From an uncultured Blautia sp. (GTDB lineage Bacteria > Bacillota > Clostridia > Lachnospirales > Lachnospiraceae), in NCBI GenBank assembly GCA_900539145.1, contig UQAX01000016.1:1-49167 (forward strand): a stretch of DNA of 49,167 bases. The letters run 5' to 3'. Under the pieces are notes generated by a model that saw nothing but the letters and a program-made list of their open reading frames with translations, was not told where the DNA came from and did not search any database. How positions within the stretch are numbered: position 1 is the stretch's first letter; every line of letters starts with the position of its first letter. Below, in pieces: positions 25,106 through 32,864 of this stretch. A program made the position numbers and the translations under genes.

Positions 25106-26372
25106 CAAATTTACCCTGAAAATCCTTTCATTGATTATTGCGATTTTGATTTGGCTGTTGGTTCGAAATGTAGATGATCCGATTATTGTAAGAACTTTTT
25201 ATGAAATACCGGTGACGATTGAAAATGCATCGTATCTTGCAGAAAACTTGGAAATCCCATTATTGGTGGATGGAAAAGATACGGTGAAGGTACGGATTAA
25301 AGGCGCTCGCTCTGTGGTAAATAAGCTTGAGAAGGAAGATATTACTGCTGTTGCGGATATGACGCAGATTATTTCTAAAGACACTACACCGATTATGGTG
25401 CCTGTGGAGGTTACCTGCACAGGTATATCGGACTCCGATATTACAGTAAGACCGAGAAATATACAGGTGAACATTGAAAAGCAGAAAAGTGTAGAAAAAA
25501 CCATTGCAGTCAGTACCGGAGATACACAGCCGGATAAAGATTATGAAATCGGAAACTTAAAAGCAAATCCTGAGAAGGTAACGATTTCCGGACCGGAGTC
25601 AATTATTGATAGAATTGATAAAGTGGTAGCATTGGTCGATGTGACAGGAAGAAAAGAAAGTAATATAGAAATAAAATCCCAATTAAAGATATACGATAAA
25701 AATCTGGATGAATTATCAGCAAAACAGTTAGAATATCTGAATATAAAAGAAATCAGTGATAATACCATCCGAATACAGGCGCAGTTCTGGAAGGTAAAAC
25801 AGAATGTGAAGATAAAAGCTGAATATTCAGGAGAACCAAAGCATGGCTACGAGGTAGACAGCATCAATCTAGTACCGGATACGGTTAGTGTGGCAGGAAC
25901 TGAGGAGGCTTTAAAGAAGCTGGAGCAGGAAGGTAATACTCTGGAAATTCCGGGGAAGTATATTGATGTTACGGATAAGACAGGAGACTTTGAGGAAAAC
26001 ATTGATTTGAATGAATTGCTTCCGGAAGATTTAAAACTGGTAAGGGATGTGAACAGTTCTGTGATTGCCACAGTAAAAATTCTTCCGTATAACAGTCGAG
26101 ATTATGAAGTTTCCGTTACACAGATTAAGGCGGACAATAAAGCAGAGGATTTGGATTTGGTATTTCAGGATGAGCAGATTACAATCCGTGCAAAGGCAAA
26201 AGAACAGGATTTAGACAGTCTGAGTACAGCGGATATACAGGTACAGATTGATTTGAACGGATACGGAGAAGGTGAGTATGAGGTACCGGTAACGGTTACC
26301 TTGCCAAGTGGATATGAATTGGTAGAGGATATTAAAGTAAAAGTGAAATTGGTTCCGGGAGCTGAGAAGTAA
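25086..26372 (+). CDS. cdaR: CdaA regulatory protein CdaR (YbbR domains)
   Basis: CdaR is a membrane-anchored extracytoplasmic protein that modulates CdaA. The 428-residue protein has one N-terminal helix (about 9-24, LKILSLIIAILIWLLV) and then four repeats resembling YbbR domains (about 30-130, 135-220, 225-325 and 330-425), seen as recurrent IPV/VPV-V and P-x-V-x-V-x-G patterns. It starts with ATG inside cdaA, so the two are translationally linked. Confidence 0.92.
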   Translation: MKKNMINKFTLKILSLIIAILIWLLVRNVDDPIIVRTFYEIPVTIENASYLAENLEIPLLVDGKDTVKVRIKGARSVVNKLEKEDITAVADMTQIISKDTTPIMVPVEVTCTGISDSDITVRPRNIQVNIEKQKSVEKTIAVSTGDTQPDKDYEIGNLKANPEKVTISGPESIIDRIDKVVALVDVTGRKESNIEIKSQLKIYDKNLDELSAKQLEYLNIKEISDNTIRIQAQFWKVKQNVKIKAEYSGEPKHGYEVDSINLVPDTVSVAGTEEALKKLEQEGNTLEIPGKYIDVTDKTGDFEENIDLNELLPEDLKLVRDVNSSVIATVKILPYNSRDYEVSVTQIKADNKAEDLDLVFQDEQITIRAKAKEQDLDSLSTADIQVQIDLNGYGEGEYEVPVTVTLPSGYELVEDIKVKVKLVPGAEK

Positions 26373-26399
26373 AGAATGGGCAGGAAGTGAAAGGGTTGT

Positions 26400-26663
26400 A
26401 TGGTTAGTAAGAAAGTAGTAATAGAAAATCCTACCGGTCTTCATTTAAGACCGGCGGGAATTCTCTGCAAAGAGGCAATGCAGTTTAAGTCGTTGATTAC
26501 GTTTAATTTCCGTGGGGGAACGGCAAATGCAAAAAGCGTATTGAGTGTTTTAGGCGCTTGTATTAAGTCAGGAACGGAAATTGAACTGGTATGTGAAGGA
26601 GAAGATGAAGAAATTGCATTAAAAACTCTCGTAGACGCAATCGAAAGCGGCTTAGGAGAATAG
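26400..26663 (+). CDS. ptsH: HPr-family phosphocarrier protein
   Basis: HPr passes phosphate from enzyme I to sugar EIIA proteins and, when phosphorylated on Ser46, serves as CcpA co-regulator. The 87-residue protein has the active His15 in GLHLRPAG and Ser46 in NAKSVLSVLG. Residue 16 is Leu where GIHARPA is usual. It cannot be Crh, which lacks His15. The ATG at 26400 is preceded by GGAAGTGAAAGG. No ptsI follows; a terminator comes directly after, so it probably ends the cda transcript. It may be an extra HPr-like protein rather than the main one. Confidence 0.88.
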   Translation: MVSKKVVIENPTGLHLRPAGILCKEAMQFKSLITFNFRGGTANAKSVLSVLGACIKSGTEIELVCEGEDEEIALKTLVDAIESGLGE

Positions 26664-26668
26664 AAAGG

Positions 26669-26696
26669 GAGGACTGTTGCAGAAGCAATGGTCCTC
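26669..26696 (+). terminator. Terminator after the HPr gene
   Basis: GAGGAC-TG-TTGC, loop AGAA, GCAA-TG-GTCCTC: ten paired bases with a two-base internal loop, beginning 6 bases after the stop codon. Confidence 0.7.
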
Positions 26697-26712
26697 TATT
26701 ATTTCATAGGAA

Positions 26713-26738
26713 ATTGCGCTGTTGTGCAATCTTTTTTC
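26713..26738 (+). terminator. Second terminator or attenuator before azlC
   Basis: ATTGCGC, loop TGTT, GTGCAAT, then CTTTTTTC: a compact intrinsic terminator 25 bases before the azlC ATG. With the hairpin at 26669 it makes a tandem pair; alternatively it attenuates azlCD. Confidence 0.7.
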
Positions 26739-26762
26739 GATAGAAAAGGAAGGAAAAAGAAA

Positions 26763-27467
26763 ATGATACATAATAAGATGAAACAAGGGATAAAAGACGG
26801 AATTCCCATAGCAATCGGATATTTTTCGGTAAGCTTTACCTTTGGCATGCTGGCGGCAAAAAGCGGTATATCCATTTTTCACGCAGTGCTGATTTCACTG
26901 CTTAATCTGACATCGGCAGGACAGTTTGCGGGAATGAATGCAATTCTTGCTCAGGCATCTTTGATTGAAATGGCTATGACACAGCTTGTTATCAATATAC
27001 GATATAGTTTGATGTCCCTTTCCTTATCGCAGAAGTTAGACAGTAGTGTAAAAGTGAGGGAACGGCTGGCAGTGTCTTACGGAGTGACAGATGAAATTTT
27101 TGCAGTGGCAAGCTCCAAGCCGGGATCCATTGGAGCGCATTATATGTACGGGTTAATCCTTCTTCCTGTATTGGGATGGGTAGGAGGAACTTTTGCAGGA
27201 GCAGCGGCGGGCTCACTTCTTCCGGCAGAGATAATCAGTGCGCTGGGAGTTGCTTTGTATGGGATGTTTATTGCCATTGTAGTTCCTGTGGCAGCAGAGC
27301 ACAGAGAGGTAAAGGTGGTTGTTCTTACAGCTCTTTGTCTAAGTACAGCCCTTTATTATCTGCCCATAGGAAAGTATATTTCTTCAGGATTTTCCATGAT
27401 TATCTGTACGGTGATTGCAGCTGGTTTAGGTGCAGCTTTATTTCCTATAAAGGAGGAACAGGAATGA
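26763..27467 (+). CDS. azlC: Branched-chain amino acid exporter, large subunit (AzlC)
   Basis: AzlC with AzlD exports branched-chain amino acids and analogues. The 234-residue protein is hydrophobic with about six or seven helices and the family opening GIKDGIPIAIGYFSVSFTFG. I chose ATG 26763 after AGGAAGGAAA; an upstream in-frame ATG would place 25 unrelated residues across the terminator. It overlaps azlD by ATGA. Confidence 0.9.
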   Translation: MIHNKMKQGIKDGIPIAIGYFSVSFTFGMLAAKSGISIFHAVLISLLNLTSAGQFAGMNAILAQASLIEMAMTQLVINIRYSLMSLSLSQKLDSSVKVRERLAVSYGVTDEIFAVASSKPGSIGAHYMYGLILLPVLGWVGGTFAGAAAGSLLPAEIISALGVALYGMFIAIVVPVAAEHREVKVVVLTALCLSTALYYLPIGKYISSGFSMIICTVIAAGLGAALFPIKEEQE

Positions 27468-27769
27468 TATACGCATATATTTTTGTAATGGCAGGAGTTA
27501 CTTATCTGATTAGAATGTTGCCTCTTACATTGGTACAAAAGAAAATTACGAATATCTATGTACGCTCGTTTTTATATTACATTCCCTATGCCTGTCTGAC
27601 GGCAATGACATTTCCGGCTGTTCTTTATGCGACCAGTTCGCCAATCGCTGCATTTTGTGGTTTTATCATGGCTGTATTTATGGGATTGAGAAAGAAAAGC
27701 TTGATTGTAGTAGCTTTGTCAGCGTGCACTGTTGTGTTTTTGGTGGAAAGAATTGTGGGGTTTTTGTAA
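27464..27769 (+). CDS. azlD: Branched-chain amino acid exporter, small subunit (AzlD)
   Basis: This 101-residue protein has about four membrane helices; the family features TYLIRMLPLTL and a C-terminal VALSACTVVFLVER are present. It is the small partner of AzlC. The start ATG at 27464 overlaps the azlC stop (ATGA) and has AAAGGAGG 7 bases upstream. A longer reading frame running back from here in another frame of azlC is not coding. Confidence 0.9.
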   Translation: MIYAYIFVMAGVTYLIRMLPLTLVQKKITNIYVRSFLYYIPYACLTAMTFPAVLYATSSPIAAFCGFIMAVFMGLRKKSLIVVALSACTVVFLVERIVGFL

Positions 27770-27826
27770 AAAAATTATGAGGCTGTTTTATGGAGTAATA
27801 CTTCATAGGACAACCTCATAATTTTT
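27768..27826. terminator. Long bidirectional terminator between azlD and the carboxypeptidase gene
   Basis: About 25 bases on each side pair (AAAAATTATGAGGCTGTTTTATG against its complement ending CTCATAATTTTT) with a few G-U or mismatched positions. Both genes end at its edges; the minus-strand stop codon touches the stem. Confidence 0.85.
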
Positions 27827-29057
27827 AGCTTTTCTTTTTTCGATTTTGTTTTCTGATGTGGTATTTTACAATCAGTATAATCATAATGACTGCAAACAAA
27901 ATTGTCAAAGTTATTATGATAGGCAGAAGCAGTGGGGAAGGAAAAACTGTTTTTACAGTGCCTATTCGGAACATGGACATATCGGCAGTAATCTGTGTTT
28001 CTACGGAAAGAGGAAGCTGCATAGAAGCTCTGTATAGTTCTGTTCCGTTATAGGACCAAGTACGGGTACGCCGGTTATTTTCATCGCTGTCTGAAACAGA
28101 AAGTGCATCGGCAGTGACTGCTTTTGGCAGAATGACGTTTCCTGCCGGTGTGGTTTTGTCCATCCAGTAAAGGGATTGGCTATGGAAATTGTCAAATCCA
28201 TAGTCAAAAAGTGTTCTGGTATCGGTGAAGCGTTCGTCATTTTCAGAACGAAGAACCACACAAATCAAGGTCATATCTTCTCTGGAGGCAGCGGTAACTA
28301 AAGTGTTTCTGGCTGCTTCTGTATGTCCGGTTTTACCTGCAATAGCTCCTTCGTAATAATATTTTCCGTCAACCAGAAGCGCATTATGATTTTCCATATT
28401 TCTGGAGGCAGCGGTTTTATTCGTAGGAGGAATAGTATATTTGGCAGCTCCTGCGATTTTACAGAAAGCTTTATTTTTTACAGCCTCCCGAAGAATAAGC
28501 GCCAAGTCATAAGCTGTTGTATAATGATTAGGATCGGGTAATCCGTTGGCATTGACGAAGTGCGTGTTAGTACAGCCAATTTCGGCGGCTTTGGCATTCA
28601 TCATAGCTGTGAAATTCTCCACAGAACCGGCTACTTCCACAGCCATTTGCGTACAAACTTCATTGGCAGAAGCCAACATAATAGCATAAAGACATTGCTC
28701 TACGGTAAGAACTTCACCAACTTGTGCATTGATGGTGGAATTTCCCGGAGCTAAATCAGGGAGAATAATGTCGGTAAAAGTAATATTTCTGTTTAAATCC
28801 GGTATGTTTTCCAGTATAATGAGAGCTGTCATTACTTTTGTAGTGCTTGCCGGATAGCGTATTTCATTCATGGATTTATCAAAAAGCACCTGTCCGGAAG
28901 AAGCCTCCATAAGGACACCGGATGCACTGGAAATCTCAGGAGCAGAAGGCCATCCGGAGGGGAAATCCTGAGCACTGACAGATAAAGGTGATAAAAGACA
29001 TAACAGCAAGGAAAAGACTGACAGTAATAGTTTTTGTATTTGTTTTTTATAACGCAA
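27825..29057 (-). CDS. D-alanyl-D-alanine carboxypeptidase (DacF-like)
   Basis: This penicillin-binding protein removes the terminal D-Ala of peptidoglycan stem peptides outside the membrane. Counting from the TTG at 29057 the protein has 410 residues: signal peptide to about residue 29 (SPLSVSAQ), serine motif Ser71-x-x-Lys74 (ASTTK), Ser130-Ala-Asn132, Lys242-Thr-Gly, a C-terminal beta domain and a membrane helix near 378-400. AAGGAGGG lies 7 bases before TTG; in-frame ATGs upstream put unlikely residues before the signal peptide and fall at or above the promoter. dacF is linked to sporulation in Bacillus, but this could equally be a vegetative DacA-type enzyme. Confidence 0.9.
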   Translation of the reverse strand: MRYKKQIQKLLLSVFSLLLCLLSPLSVSAQDFPSGWPSAPEISSASGVLMEASSGQVLFDKSMNEIRYPASTTKVMTALIILENIPDLNRNITFTDIILPDLAPGNSTINAQVGEVLTVEQCLYAIMLASANEVCTQMAVEVAGSVENFTAMMNAKAAEIGCTNTHFVNANGLPDPNHYTTAYDLALILREAVKNKAFCKIAGAAKYTIPPTNKTAASRNMENHNALLVDGKYYYEGAIAGKTGHTEAARNTLVTAASREDMTLICVVLRSENDERFTDTRTLFDYGFDNFHSQSLYWMDKTTPAGNVILPKAVTADALSVSDSDENNRRTRTWSYNGTELYRASMQLPLSVETQITADMSMFRIGTVKTVFPSPLLLPIIITLTILFAVIMIILIVKYHIRKQNRKKKS

Positions 29058-29088
29058 GTGAAATCCCTCCTTCTTTCTAATCATATAC

Positions 29089-29117
29089 AGTATAGCATAT
29101 ACAGAGATTTCTTGAAA
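29089..29117 (-). promoter_or_regulatory. Promoter of the carboxypeptidase gene
   Basis: On the minus strand TTTCAA (29117-29112), a 17-base spacer ending TGC, and TATACT (29094-29089): a weak -35 offset by an extended -10. Confidence 0.6.
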
Positions 29118-29244
29118 TAAAAAATAAAAAGGAAAAGGCGGTTTTTCACTTTTTATTTTCTTTTTTATCACAATTTGAACACAATTAATTGATAGACTAA
29201 AACTCGTAAAAGGGAAATGAAATTCACGAAAGGAAGTAAAAGCT

Positions 29245-30843
29245 ATGAGTGATGAATATAATAATACAAATGAAGAAATGGAAAATGAAAGTTTAAATGA
29301 AAATCAAAATGAGAATAAGGAAATAAGACAAGAGCCGGGAGAAATTCCTACACCGGGAAATCCATGCTATGCACGTTCTTATAAAAAAGAGGAAGCTGGC
29401 AGCGATGATATGAAGATTGAAGAACCGAAAATGGAGGAACAGAAACAGGAAGAAAAGAAAGAATATCAGCCGTATCAGTTTTTTGCTCCAAATCAGCCAC
29501 AGCAGCCGAAGAAAAAGAAACAGTCTTCCGGTTTTGCAAAAAAATTGGGAATGACAGCAGCAGTGGCAGCGGTCTTCGGATTAGTTGCAGGCGGTGTGTT
29601 CTTAGGTGTAAATTATGTGGGAAATGAAGTAATGGGACCGGAAAAGGTTCAGATTGACAATACACCGGTTACAGACGGTAAAACCGTAGAAGGTGCAGAT
29701 GCAATCAATAATATAGAAACCACAGGCAATACAGTGGCAGATGTTGCTAAGAATGTAATGCCGTCTATTGTAGCCATTACGGGAATAAGCATACAGGAAA
29801 TTCCAAATTACTTTGGTTTTGGCGTGCAGGCGCAGACAGTACCGAGCAGCGGCTCCGGAATTATTGTAGGACAAAATGACGAAGAGCTGTTGATTGCTAC
29901 AAATAATCATGTGGTAGCAGATACGGAGTCCATTACCGTATGCTTTACAAATCAGGATGGTACGGCAGCTTCCACAGACGAGAATAATTTGGAAGATACC
30001 GTAGCAACAGATGAGAATAGTACAGATTTAGAGGCAGGTACAGCAGTAGAAGCACAGATTAAGGGTACAGATGCAGATAATGATTTGGCTGTTATCGCAG
30101 TAAAAATAGCAGATATTCCGGCAGATGTATTAAGCCAGATTAAAGTGGCTACCATTGGCAGTTCTGATGATATGATTATCGGTGAGCAGGTTGTTGCGAT
30201 TGGTAATGCGTTAGGATACGGACAGTCAGTAACAAGCGGTTATGTCAGTGCATTAAATAAAAGAGTAAGCTCTGACAATATTGACAGTACCTTTATTCAG
30301 ACAGATGCAGCCATTAACCCCGGAAACAGCGGCGGCGCTCTTTTGAATATGAAAGGTGAGCTGGTTGGAATTAACTCCTCTAAAATTGCTTCCAATGAAG
30401 TAGAAGGTATGGGCTTTGCAATACCAATTTCCAGAGCCGAGCCGATTTTAGATAACTTGATGAGTAAGAAGACAAGAAGCAAAGTAGAAGATGAAAATAA
30501 AGCCGCTTACCTTGGAATTACCTGTAAAAATGTGACAGCAGAGGCATCTCAAATGTACAACATGCCAACAGGTGTATTTGTAGACAGTGTGGTAGAAGAC
30601 GGACCGGCAGAAGAAGCAGGAATTCAGGCAGGCGATATTATCCGTAAAATTGATGGAACAAGCGTAAGCACAAACGAAGGTTTGATTGAGCAGCTTCAGT
30701 ATTATGAAGCCGGAGAAGAAATTGATTTCGTAGTTTCAAGAGCAAATGGCGGAGAATATAAAGAAGAAACCATTACCGTAGAATTGGGTGCGAAAAAGGA
30801 TGCACCATCCACATCAGGAAATCCAATCTTAGGTAATCGTTAA
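29245..30843 (+). CDS. htrA: HtrA/DegP-like serine protease
   Basis: HtrA is a membrane-anchored protease and chaperone for misfolded envelope proteins. The 532-residue protein has a long acidic, Gln/Glu-rich cytoplasmic N-terminus (1-95), one membrane helix (about 101-123), the trypsin-like domain with His222 (TNNHVV), Asp280 (ADNDLAV) and Ser362 (NPGNSGGAL), and one C-terminal PDZ domain (about 420-510). Between His and Asp is an acidic Asp/Glu/Thr-rich insertion (about 238-265) not usual in the family. AGGAAG precedes the ATG. It stands alone, with a terminator after it. Confidence 0.94.
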   Translation: MSDEYNNTNEEMENESLNENQNENKEIRQEPGEIPTPGNPCYARSYKKEEAGSDDMKIEEPKMEEQKQEEKKEYQPYQFFAPNQPQQPKKKKQSSGFAKKLGMTAAVAAVFGLVAGGVFLGVNYVGNEVMGPEKVQIDNTPVTDGKTVEGADAINNIETTGNTVADVAKNVMPSIVAITGISIQEIPNYFGFGVQAQTVPSSGSGIIVGQNDEELLIATNNHVVADTESITVCFTNQDGTAASTDENNLEDTVATDENSTDLEAGTAVEAQIKGTDADNDLAVIAVKIADIPADVLSQIKVATIGSSDDMIIGEQVVAIGNALGYGQSVTSGYVSALNKRVSSDNIDSTFIQTDAAINPGNSGGALLNMKGELVGINSSKIASNEVEGMGFAIPISRAEPILDNLMSKKTRSKVEDENKAAYLGITCKNVTAEASQMYNMPTGVFVDSVVEDGPAEEAGIQAGDIIRKIDGTSVSTNEGLIEQLQYYEAGEEIDFVVSRANGGEYKEETITVELGAKKDAPSTSGNPILGNR

Positions 30844-30844
30844 T

Positions 30845-30894
30845 TATAAAGAAGGGAAGTTGTTGCTTTAGGCGCAGCTTCCTTTTCCTTTATA
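30845..30894 (+). terminator. Probable terminator after htrA
   Basis: TATAAAG-GGAAG-TTG and CAG-CTTCC-CTTTATA can pair with small internal loops; Ts lie within the right arm rather than after it. Confidence 0.5.
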
Positions 30895-30904
30895 AAAAGT
30901 TTAC

Positions 30905-30933
30905 TTGTAGCAAAAACTAATTTGTGATAAGAT
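30905..30933 (+). promoter_or_regulatory. Promoter of the clpX-like gene
   Basis: TTGTAG (30905-30910), a 17-base spacer ending TGA and TAAGAT (30928-30933). A small palindrome CCAC-AA-GTGG follows at 30937-30946, near the predicted start. Confidence 0.65.
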
Positions 30934-30984
30934 ACCCACAAGTGGTTTAAGCTGAGGAAAACAGAAAGAAAGCAGGAAAGAGAT

Positions 30985-32412
30985 ATGTCAGATGATAAAG
31001 AATATTTAAAGACAAATAATCCATCTGAAGAAACAGATGAGAAGGAAAATAAGGACCAATATGAAAAAATCTGTTTTATGTGCAGAAGACCGGAAAGCAA
31101 AGCAGGGAAGATGATAGACCTTCCAAATGATATTCATATTTGTACAGATTGTATGCAGAGAAGCTTTGATACCATGAATAACAGCAATATCAATTATGAT
31201 GAGCTGATGCGTAATATGCCGAATATCAGTATGATTGATTTAAGTTCTCTGCAAAATCAAATTCCAAACAGACAAAAGGTAAAGAAAAAACAGGAAGCGC
31301 CAAAAGAAAAGGTAGCTCCAAAGGTTTTTGACATAAAGAGTATTCCGGCGCCTCATAAAATCAAGGCGAGTCTGGATGAGTATGTGATTGGACAGGAAAA
31401 GGCAAAAAAAGTAATGTCCGTAGCTGTTTACAACCATTATAAACGTGTTTTTGCGGATGTGAACGATGATGTTGAAATCGAGAAATCCAATATGCTGATG
31501 ATTGGACCGACAGGAAGCGGAAAAACATATCTTGTAAAAACTCTGGCAAGACTTTTGGATGTGCCTCTTGCCATTACAGACGCAACTTCTTTGACAGAAG
31601 CAGGTTATATCGGCGATGATATTGAAAGTGTGGTAAGCAAACTTTTGGCAGTGGCAGATAATGATGTGGAAAGAGCAGAACACGGCATTATCTTTATTGA
31701 TGAAATTGATAAAATTGCCAAGAAAAAGAATACAAATCAGAGAGACGTAAGCGGCGAGGCTGTACAGCAGGGAATGTTAAAACTTCTGGAGGGAAGTGAA
31801 ATTGAAGTTCCTGTGGGAGCAAACAGTAAAAACGCTATGGTTCCTCTTACAACAGTGAATACAAAGAATATTTTATTCATCTGCGGAGGCGCTTTCCCTG
31901 ATTTGGAAGAAATTATCAAAGAACGTCTGAATAAAACCGCATCCATTGGTTTTCAGGCTGATTTAAAAGATAAATACGACCATGACAACACTCTGCTGGA
32001 AAAAGTGACCGTGGATGATATTAAAAAATTCGGTATGATACCGGAATTTTTAGGACGTCTTCCGATTATTTTCACTTTAACGGGATTAAACAGAGATATG
32101 CTGGTGGAAATTTTAAAAGAGCCGAAAAATGCGATTTTAAAACAATACCAGAAGCTTTTGGCGTTAGATGAAGTAAAATTGGAATTTGAAGATGGTGCAC
32201 TGGAAGCCATTGCCGATATGGCGCTGGAGAAACATACAGGAGCCAGAGCTCTTCGTGCTATTTTGGAAGAATATATGCTGGATATTATGTATGAAATTCC
32301 AAAGGATGACAGCATCGGAGAAGTGATTATTACAAAAGAATATATTGAGCATACAGGCGGTCCGAGAATTTTATTAAGAGGTCAGGAAATGCCTATGCTG
32401 GAAGCAAAATAA
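30985..32412 (+). CDS. clpX: ClpX-like AAA+ unfoldase, divergent form
   Basis: ClpX unfolds proteins and feeds them to ClpP. The 475-residue protein is about 50 longer than usual ClpX. It has an N-terminal zinc finger (Cys30, Cys33, Cys53, Cys56), Walker A GPTGSGKT (174-181), pore loop GYIG (207-210), Walker B IIFIDE (235-240), and the IGF loop (321-323, SIGFQA) that docks on ClpP. The segment after EIEVP reads GANSKNAMVPLTTVNT, where ClpX normally has the RKH loop (GGRKHP). So partner binding seems kept while substrate choice may differ. No clpP, tig or lon is nearby, unlike standard clpX loci. It may be a second, specialised ClpX. Confidence 0.88.
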   Translation: MSDDKEYLKTNNPSEETDEKENKDQYEKICFMCRRPESKAGKMIDLPNDIHICTDCMQRSFDTMNNSNINYDELMRNMPNISMIDLSSLQNQIPNRQKVKKKQEAPKEKVAPKVFDIKSIPAPHKIKASLDEYVIGQEKAKKVMSVAVYNHYKRVFADVNDDVEIEKSNMLMIGPTGSGKTYLVKTLARLLDVPLAITDATSLTEAGYIGDDIESVVSKLLAVADNDVERAEHGIIFIDEIDKIAKKKNTNQRDVSGEAVQQGMLKLLEGSEIEVPVGANSKNAMVPLTTVNTKNILFICGGAFPDLEEIIKERLNKTASIGFQADLKDKYDHDNTLLEKVTVDDIKKFGMIPEFLGRLPIIFTLTGLNRDMLVEILKEPKNAILKQYQKLLALDEVKLEFEDGALEAIADMALEKHTGARALRAILEEYMLDIMYEIPKDDSIGEVIITKEYIEHTGGPRILLRGQEMPMLEAK

Positions 32413-32413
32413 A

Positions 32414-32515
32414 AAAGCATATCATTAAGTAAATATCAGGAATATTTATATCTTTCATGCAGAACTGCATTTTAGAGAGAATAGACATTCCTGATATTGG
32501 TTAAAGATATGCTTT
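32414..32515. repeat. 102-bp imperfect palindrome between clpX and tRNA-Leu
   Basis: The outer arms are nearly complementary for about 30 bases (AAAGCATATC...ATATCAGGAAT against its reverse complement). The centre contains a second exact hairpin ATGCAG-AA-CTGCAT, so almost the whole element folds as one stem. It separates convergent genes and may terminate both; its length and form also fit a small palindromic repeat. Confidence 0.7.
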
Positions 32516-32550
32516 CACTTCTCTTATAAAATCCTGTAAAACAAAAAAGA

Positions 32551-32634
32551 TGCAGGAGATGGGACTTGAACCCACACGATATTGCTACCACAGGCACCTG
32601 AAGCCTGCGCGTCTGCCAATTCCGCCACTCCTGC
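32551..32634 (-). tRNA. tRNA-Leu (anticodon CAG)
   Basis: The minus strand folds as an 84-nt class II tRNA: acceptor GCAGGAG pairs with CTCCTGC plus discriminator A; D arm with AATTGG; anticodon arm CAGGC-TTCAGGT-GCCTG gives anticodon CAG (codon CUG); a long variable arm (TGGTAGCAATATCGTG region) and T arm with GGGTTCAAGTCCC. CCA is not encoded. Ts follow at once (TCTTTTTTG). Confidence 0.97.
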
Positions 32635-32673
32635 ATTTCTTATTAAGTTTGTGCTGTCTTAAGCACAAGGTAT

Positions 32674-32702
32674 ATAATACATGATGTTATTCAAAATGTC
32701 AA
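32674..32702 (-). promoter_or_regulatory. tRNA-Leu promoter
   Basis: On the minus strand a perfect TTGACA (32702-32697), 17 bases, and TATTAT (32679-32674). A leader hairpin TTGTGC...GCACAA (32649-32668) lies between the predicted start and the tRNA. In the gene-free stretch 32413-32864 I see otherwise only the palindrome, the tRNA and the carA promoter. Confidence 0.85.
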
Positions 32703-32769
32703 CAGTAAATTTGAAAAAAATTTAAGCTTTTTTATGAGAATATTCTACACAAGAGTATGAAAAAAAAGG

Positions 32770-32798
32770 TTGAAAATTACTATATGTTGTGATAAACT
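32770..32798 (+). promoter_or_regulatory. carAB promoter
   Basis: TTGAAA (32770-32775), a 17-base spacer ending TGA and TAAACT (32793-32798). I see no PyrR-type attenuator in the 60-base leader. Confidence 0.65.
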
Positions 32799-32864
32799 TT
32801 TAGCAATTTGGGAAAAAATAGGGCTTTATAAAAGAGCCGCTCAGAAAGGAAGACAGGTGAAAGC

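Noticed and set aside
26400..26663. Crh rather than HPr
   Set aside because: Crh lacks the phosphorylatable His15; here His15 is present together with Ser46.
26664..26762. T-box or amino acid riboswitch before azlC
   Set aside because: The space is only about 100 bases, holds two simple hairpins and shows no T-box sequence or specifier stem.
27176..27463. Extended AzlD beginning inside azlC
   Set aside because: This part is azlC read in another frame; true AzlD starts at 27464 with AGGAGG and an ATGA overlap.
32799..32864. PyrR-type attenuator before carAB
   Set aside because: The leader is about 60 bases and has no terminator stem or PyrR-binding motif.
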